Part shown: piece after piece, positions 42,997 through 64,000 of the stretch
How positions within the stretch are numbered: the first letter of the stretch is position 1
Layout of the letters: every line of letters begins with the position of its first letter
NCBI GenBank assembly: GCA_030141605.1
Contig: JAQGDQ010000003.1
Coordinates: forward strand, 825,501-889,500
Origin: Tubiluchus corallicola
Lineage: Eukaryota; Priapulida; Priapulimorpha; Priapulimorphida; Tubiluchidae
Length of the DNA stretch: 64,000 bases
Direction of reading: 5' to 3'
Made by a program: the position numbers and the translations under genes
Notes under the pieces: generated by a model
The model's input: the letters and a program-made list of their open reading frames with translations, nothing else
Database searches by the model: none
Told to the model about the DNA's origin: nothing

Positions 42997-44045
42997 TTGT
43001 TCCACGATCACAGCATGACGCAAGATGAACAAATTTTGCCCCAGCTGCCAACTGCAGAATACATTCTCCCACAAAGCTACATAACAGCTAGAAATGTGAC
43101 ATATCTTTTCTGAAAACAAAATCAAAATATCTAAATTACATGTTGTACTGTGACTTCAGTGAAATGAAAAGTCATAGCTGCTTACTGTCAAATGTATAAG
43201 TCAAACTTATACTGAAAAAGAAACACTACCAGCGTAAAGCACAAACTACATCTGCAAGTTCCTTTTGGCCAACAATTACAGCACACAACTTTAAAAAAGC
43301 TTACTATCAGGAATTATCTTGATCGACAAGGAAGCCATAGCTACATTTGACTGCATATACAGTATATACATTCTATATATATTATATGAAGTTCACTGAA
43401 GTGATAACAATCATGGGCCACTGACACTGCTATTTTGTAAATTTCCTCAAAATGAACCTGTCATCCAGCACCATTCTGCATAAGATTGGTGTATAATTTC
43501 ATAAAGCGGCACATAATAGTTTTCCAGTCAAATATAGACAAAAAACCTAGCTATACTAGTTGGAGACTTAACCATTTTCCACAGACATCTGGCATTGGTG
43601 GCACTTATATTCTCTAGAGTTTTTGCTGCAATCCAAAATTTAGAAATTGCAAAACTTTATCCACCACTGTTAAAAAAGATTTACCAAAATGTCTGAAACT
43701 TGCTGAAACTGATGTATATATTACAAATCACATCCAATTAAAGAGTCTTAAAAGAGCTTAAAATGCATAAAGCATTGTTTTCTGGGCTACTGCCTAAACC
43801 CTATTGAGGAAGCTTTAACCAATTCCCGTCCCTAGCACTAACCTCAGCACTACAAGCCTAACACAACTACAGGCTGTACAGCTTTAATTTAATTGATTCA
43901 ACTAATCAACTATCAGTGATATGTGTCTTAGCAGATGTAAAAAAGAAAATACATAGATGTAAGAAAAATCGTGTAATCGTATCCACGTAATAGTACTAAT
44001 ACTTAATAGTACTTTTTTAGTAGTATAAGTTACATTCTCTTAAGT
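42997..44045. other. prominin 5' flank and intergenic DNA
   Basis: Probably contains the prominin 5' UTR and promoter. No TATA box or CpG-rich block stands out, and nothing else was recognised. Confidence 0.45.
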
Positions 44046-44053
44046 CTTATGAG
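44046..44053 (+). repeat. 8-bp target duplication, left (CTTATGAG)
   Basis: Identical to 44565-44572 on the other side of the element. Confidence 0.85.
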
Positions 44054-44564
44054 CAGGGTGCATAAGATTATGGATATGTATAAAATAAATAAAATAGCTT
44101 ATTTTATGGATTTTTGAAATTTTATTTTATGGATATCAATAAAATAAAAAAATAGACTATATCTGGAACGAGATGTCCAGGGGGAAATCAATTAAAAAGT
44201 AAAAACAGGAGCGCTTGAAACGTGTTTTTAAACACGCAGGACTTAGTTTTAATTTTATCGGTTTCGTTTTGATTTTATCGGTTTCATATCACCTCAAATT
44301 TAACGAGACAATGCCTTGTAATTCATCATTTCAGTTAAAATAATTCATCTATTTGGTACGTTTTGGTACGAATGTAGAATGCCCTCTAGGCTGAAGTTTC
44401 CGATCCAATGCCTGTATTCAGTTTTGATTGCCTTATTTTGTACAAAAAATCACAAAAAAAAACATTTTTTTATTTTATGCATTTCTTATTTTATGGATTT
44501 TTCAAATTTTATTTTATGGATTTTTGGTCTTATTTTATGGATATCCATAATCTTATGCAGCCTG
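44054..44564. mobile_element. non-autonomous hAT-type transposon, AT-rich
   Basis: Left end CAGGGTGCATAAGATTATGG and the inverse of the right end, CAGGCTGCATAAGATTATGG, differ at one base, and the match continues through ATAT. Perfect CTTATGAG duplications of 8 bp flank it. Subterminal regions repeat TTTTATGGATTTTT-like units in opposite orientation. 511 bases, no transposase. Confidence 0.9.
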
Positions 44565-44572
44565 CTTATGAG
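44565..44572 (+). repeat. 8-bp target duplication, right (CTTATGAG)
   Basis: Exact copy of 44046-44053. Confidence 0.85.
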
Positions 44573-44885
44573 TCTGCGAGGGTGCATAAGTCAAAACTAG
44601 CAAAATTTGATGTCAGACAAGTTACAAAATTGCTTAAGGCCAATTACATATAGTCAACATTAGAATAATAAGACAACAAGGCTAAGTATTCTATACCAAT
44701 TTACTTTCAGAGTTTAAATTACGATGGCAACTCGTTCTAGCACTTCGTCTGCTAACTTTAAACTCTGCCGTTTATCTCGATATAAAACCGCAAAAACAGC
44801 AAAGTTTACGGAGACTTTATTTTCAAAAAAAATCTTTTCCTGGCCTCCATCGTCCGCAACTACATGAAAATTAAGAGACTCGGAG

Positions 44886-45300
44886 CAGGGTGGAGCATTC
44901 TCTACCAGAAAGCGAATTCGAATGGAATCGAATTTGCGACTTCTGAGCTCTAATTAAATCGGATTTTAGTGTTTCGAATCCGATTCGAATTCCAACTGAG
45001 TTTGAAAGATTTTCGAACGAGTTTTGAACCACTAGTAAAAAGCAGTCTTACAGATTATGCATATTGCTCAATGCTGTTCTAATAATTTGTTTAACAATTG
45101 TGCTCAGAAATTGCAGCTAACTTCTGCTAACTGCATAATGTTTCAAATGTTTTAATGACAAAGAACTTATGTGCTTAAAATGCTGAATCGGTTGAATACA
45201 TAATTTTGGGTTCGAATCGAATTCAAACTCGTTTGAATTGATTTCGAACGTTCGAATCCCGTTCGAATGTTCGAATTCGAACATTCGATGCTCACTCCTA
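44886..45300. mobile_element. TTCGAA-rich inverted-repeat element (probable hAT type)
   Basis: The left end CAGGGTGGAGCATTC and inverse right end TAGGAGTGAGCATCG are related. Flanking octamers ACTCGGAG and GCTGGGAG agree at six of eight positions, as expected for an old 8-bp duplication. The interior is packed with TTCGAA/GAATTCGAA motifs in both halves and can fold back. Confidence 0.6.
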
Positions 45301-45525
45301 GCTGGGAGTAAAAACTCGAAAGATGATGATGGTAATGATGGTAATGCAAAATAATTTGGATAAAGATGTATTCTCTTAAGTCAGATGAAAGAAATCAGAG
45401 AAACAGATGAAAAGTACTGTATTTTTAGTTGAAGGTGAAGAAATTAAGGATTAGCAATTAAATTTAAAAAGATAGAAACCAGCATGGAAGATGATGATGT
45501 CAAACAAAATTAATAATTATTATGT

Positions 45526-45539
45526 CAATGTATATATAT

Positions 45540-45604
<65 letters not shown>
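45526..45604. repeat. (TA)n(GA)n compound microsatellite
   Basis: TA-rich stretch followed by about 35 bases of GA repeats, upstream of SIK. Confidence 0.95.
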
Positions 45605-46097
45605 CACAATTAAGAGGAGAATACAAGCTAAACCAGTCACTTGGGTTTTTGGGTTTGCAGATAGAATAATTAGAAACTATGTGAATGTATTGAAATTAGA
45701 AGTGAGAAAAGTGTTTGAATTTAAAGGAAAAGCGGTGTTTTGGAAAGTTACGTGATTGATGATTGTATTTATGATTGATTGTGTTGTCTGAGGTGCATTT
45801 ATTGTAGGCTTATAGTATTCTATTGAATACGTAAAAAGCCCCTATAGGCAAGTATGTAGGATTTAATTTTATTATTATTATTATTGTTATTAATGTGTGT
45901 AATCTGGACTTAACTATGTAGTACTAGTCGTAATTATAGCCCTAGTTTGTTGTCCGCTTCTTTTCGGCAGGCATATTTTGCGTTTTTAAGGAATGATATT
46001 AGTGCCCCCTGGACTCACGCGATAAATTTATTAAATTTAATCATTTGTGTGCATCATTTTATGTGTGTAGCGTAATAACTAGCAGGTCTAAACTTAA

Positions 46098-63938
<17,841 letters not shown>

Positions 63939-64000
63939 GTAAGTTGAAAACAAAAGAAACCTATGTTGTGTCGGACACTTAACCTGTCATGTTTTTAAAG

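Overview
The window is invertebrate animal nuclear DNA. It is AT-rich, with intron-rich genes, GT-AG introns from about 80 bases to 12 kb, animal-specific protein families (prominin, LKB1-activated salt-inducible kinase, a minor-spliceosome protein), microsatellites and degraded transposons. I cannot fix the phylum. No prokaryotic-style operon, CRISPR array or rRNA is present, and nothing I would call a functional tRNA gene.

Three protein-coding genes account for nearly all coding sequence, and I reconstructed each exon by exon with consistent phase. (1) Positions 1-8570, plus strand: the 3' part of RNPC3 (U11/U12-65K). Eight exons (751-8295) give 326 residues including the whole C-terminal RRM; the N-terminal RRM lies left of the window. 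(2) Positions 15586-42996, minus strand: a complete prominin. Twenty coding exons add up to exactly 890 residues plus stop, with signal peptide, five membrane segments and two large extracellular loops. (3) Positions 46133-63938, plus strand: the 5' part of a salt-inducible kinase, most like SIK3. Nine exons give 374 residues with a complete kinase domain and UBA domain, running off the right edge. RNPC3 and prominin are convergent (about 7 kb apart). Prominin and SIK are divergent (start codons about 3.1 kb apart).

The non-genic DNA holds many small transposon derivatives that can be delimited by terminal inverted repeats and target duplications. There are hAT-type elements with 8-bp duplications (12118-12493, 44054-44564, probably 44886-45300 and 4281-4617), pogo/Tigger-like elements at TA sites (23488-24261, 40966-41411), a solo LTR with a 5-bp duplication (13916-14201), a LINE reverse-transcriptase remnant (46585-46755) and tRNA-derived SINE pieces.

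The most interesting signals are these. The last RNPC3 intron has a U12-type donor and branch site, so the gene for a minor-spliceosome protein appears to need the minor spliceosome itself. A symmetric 30-codon open segment sits inside the RRM helix of the same gene. Prominin has 17-nt and 24-nt microexons, the latter at the position of the alternatively spliced 9-residue segment of vertebrate PROM1. A GC-AG intron lies inside the SIK UBA domain. A CRE cluster lies in the 12-kb first SIK intron. Heat-shock-element-like pentamers lie upstream of the TATA box of the solo LTR. Comparisons with human proteins are from memory of the families; no search was run.
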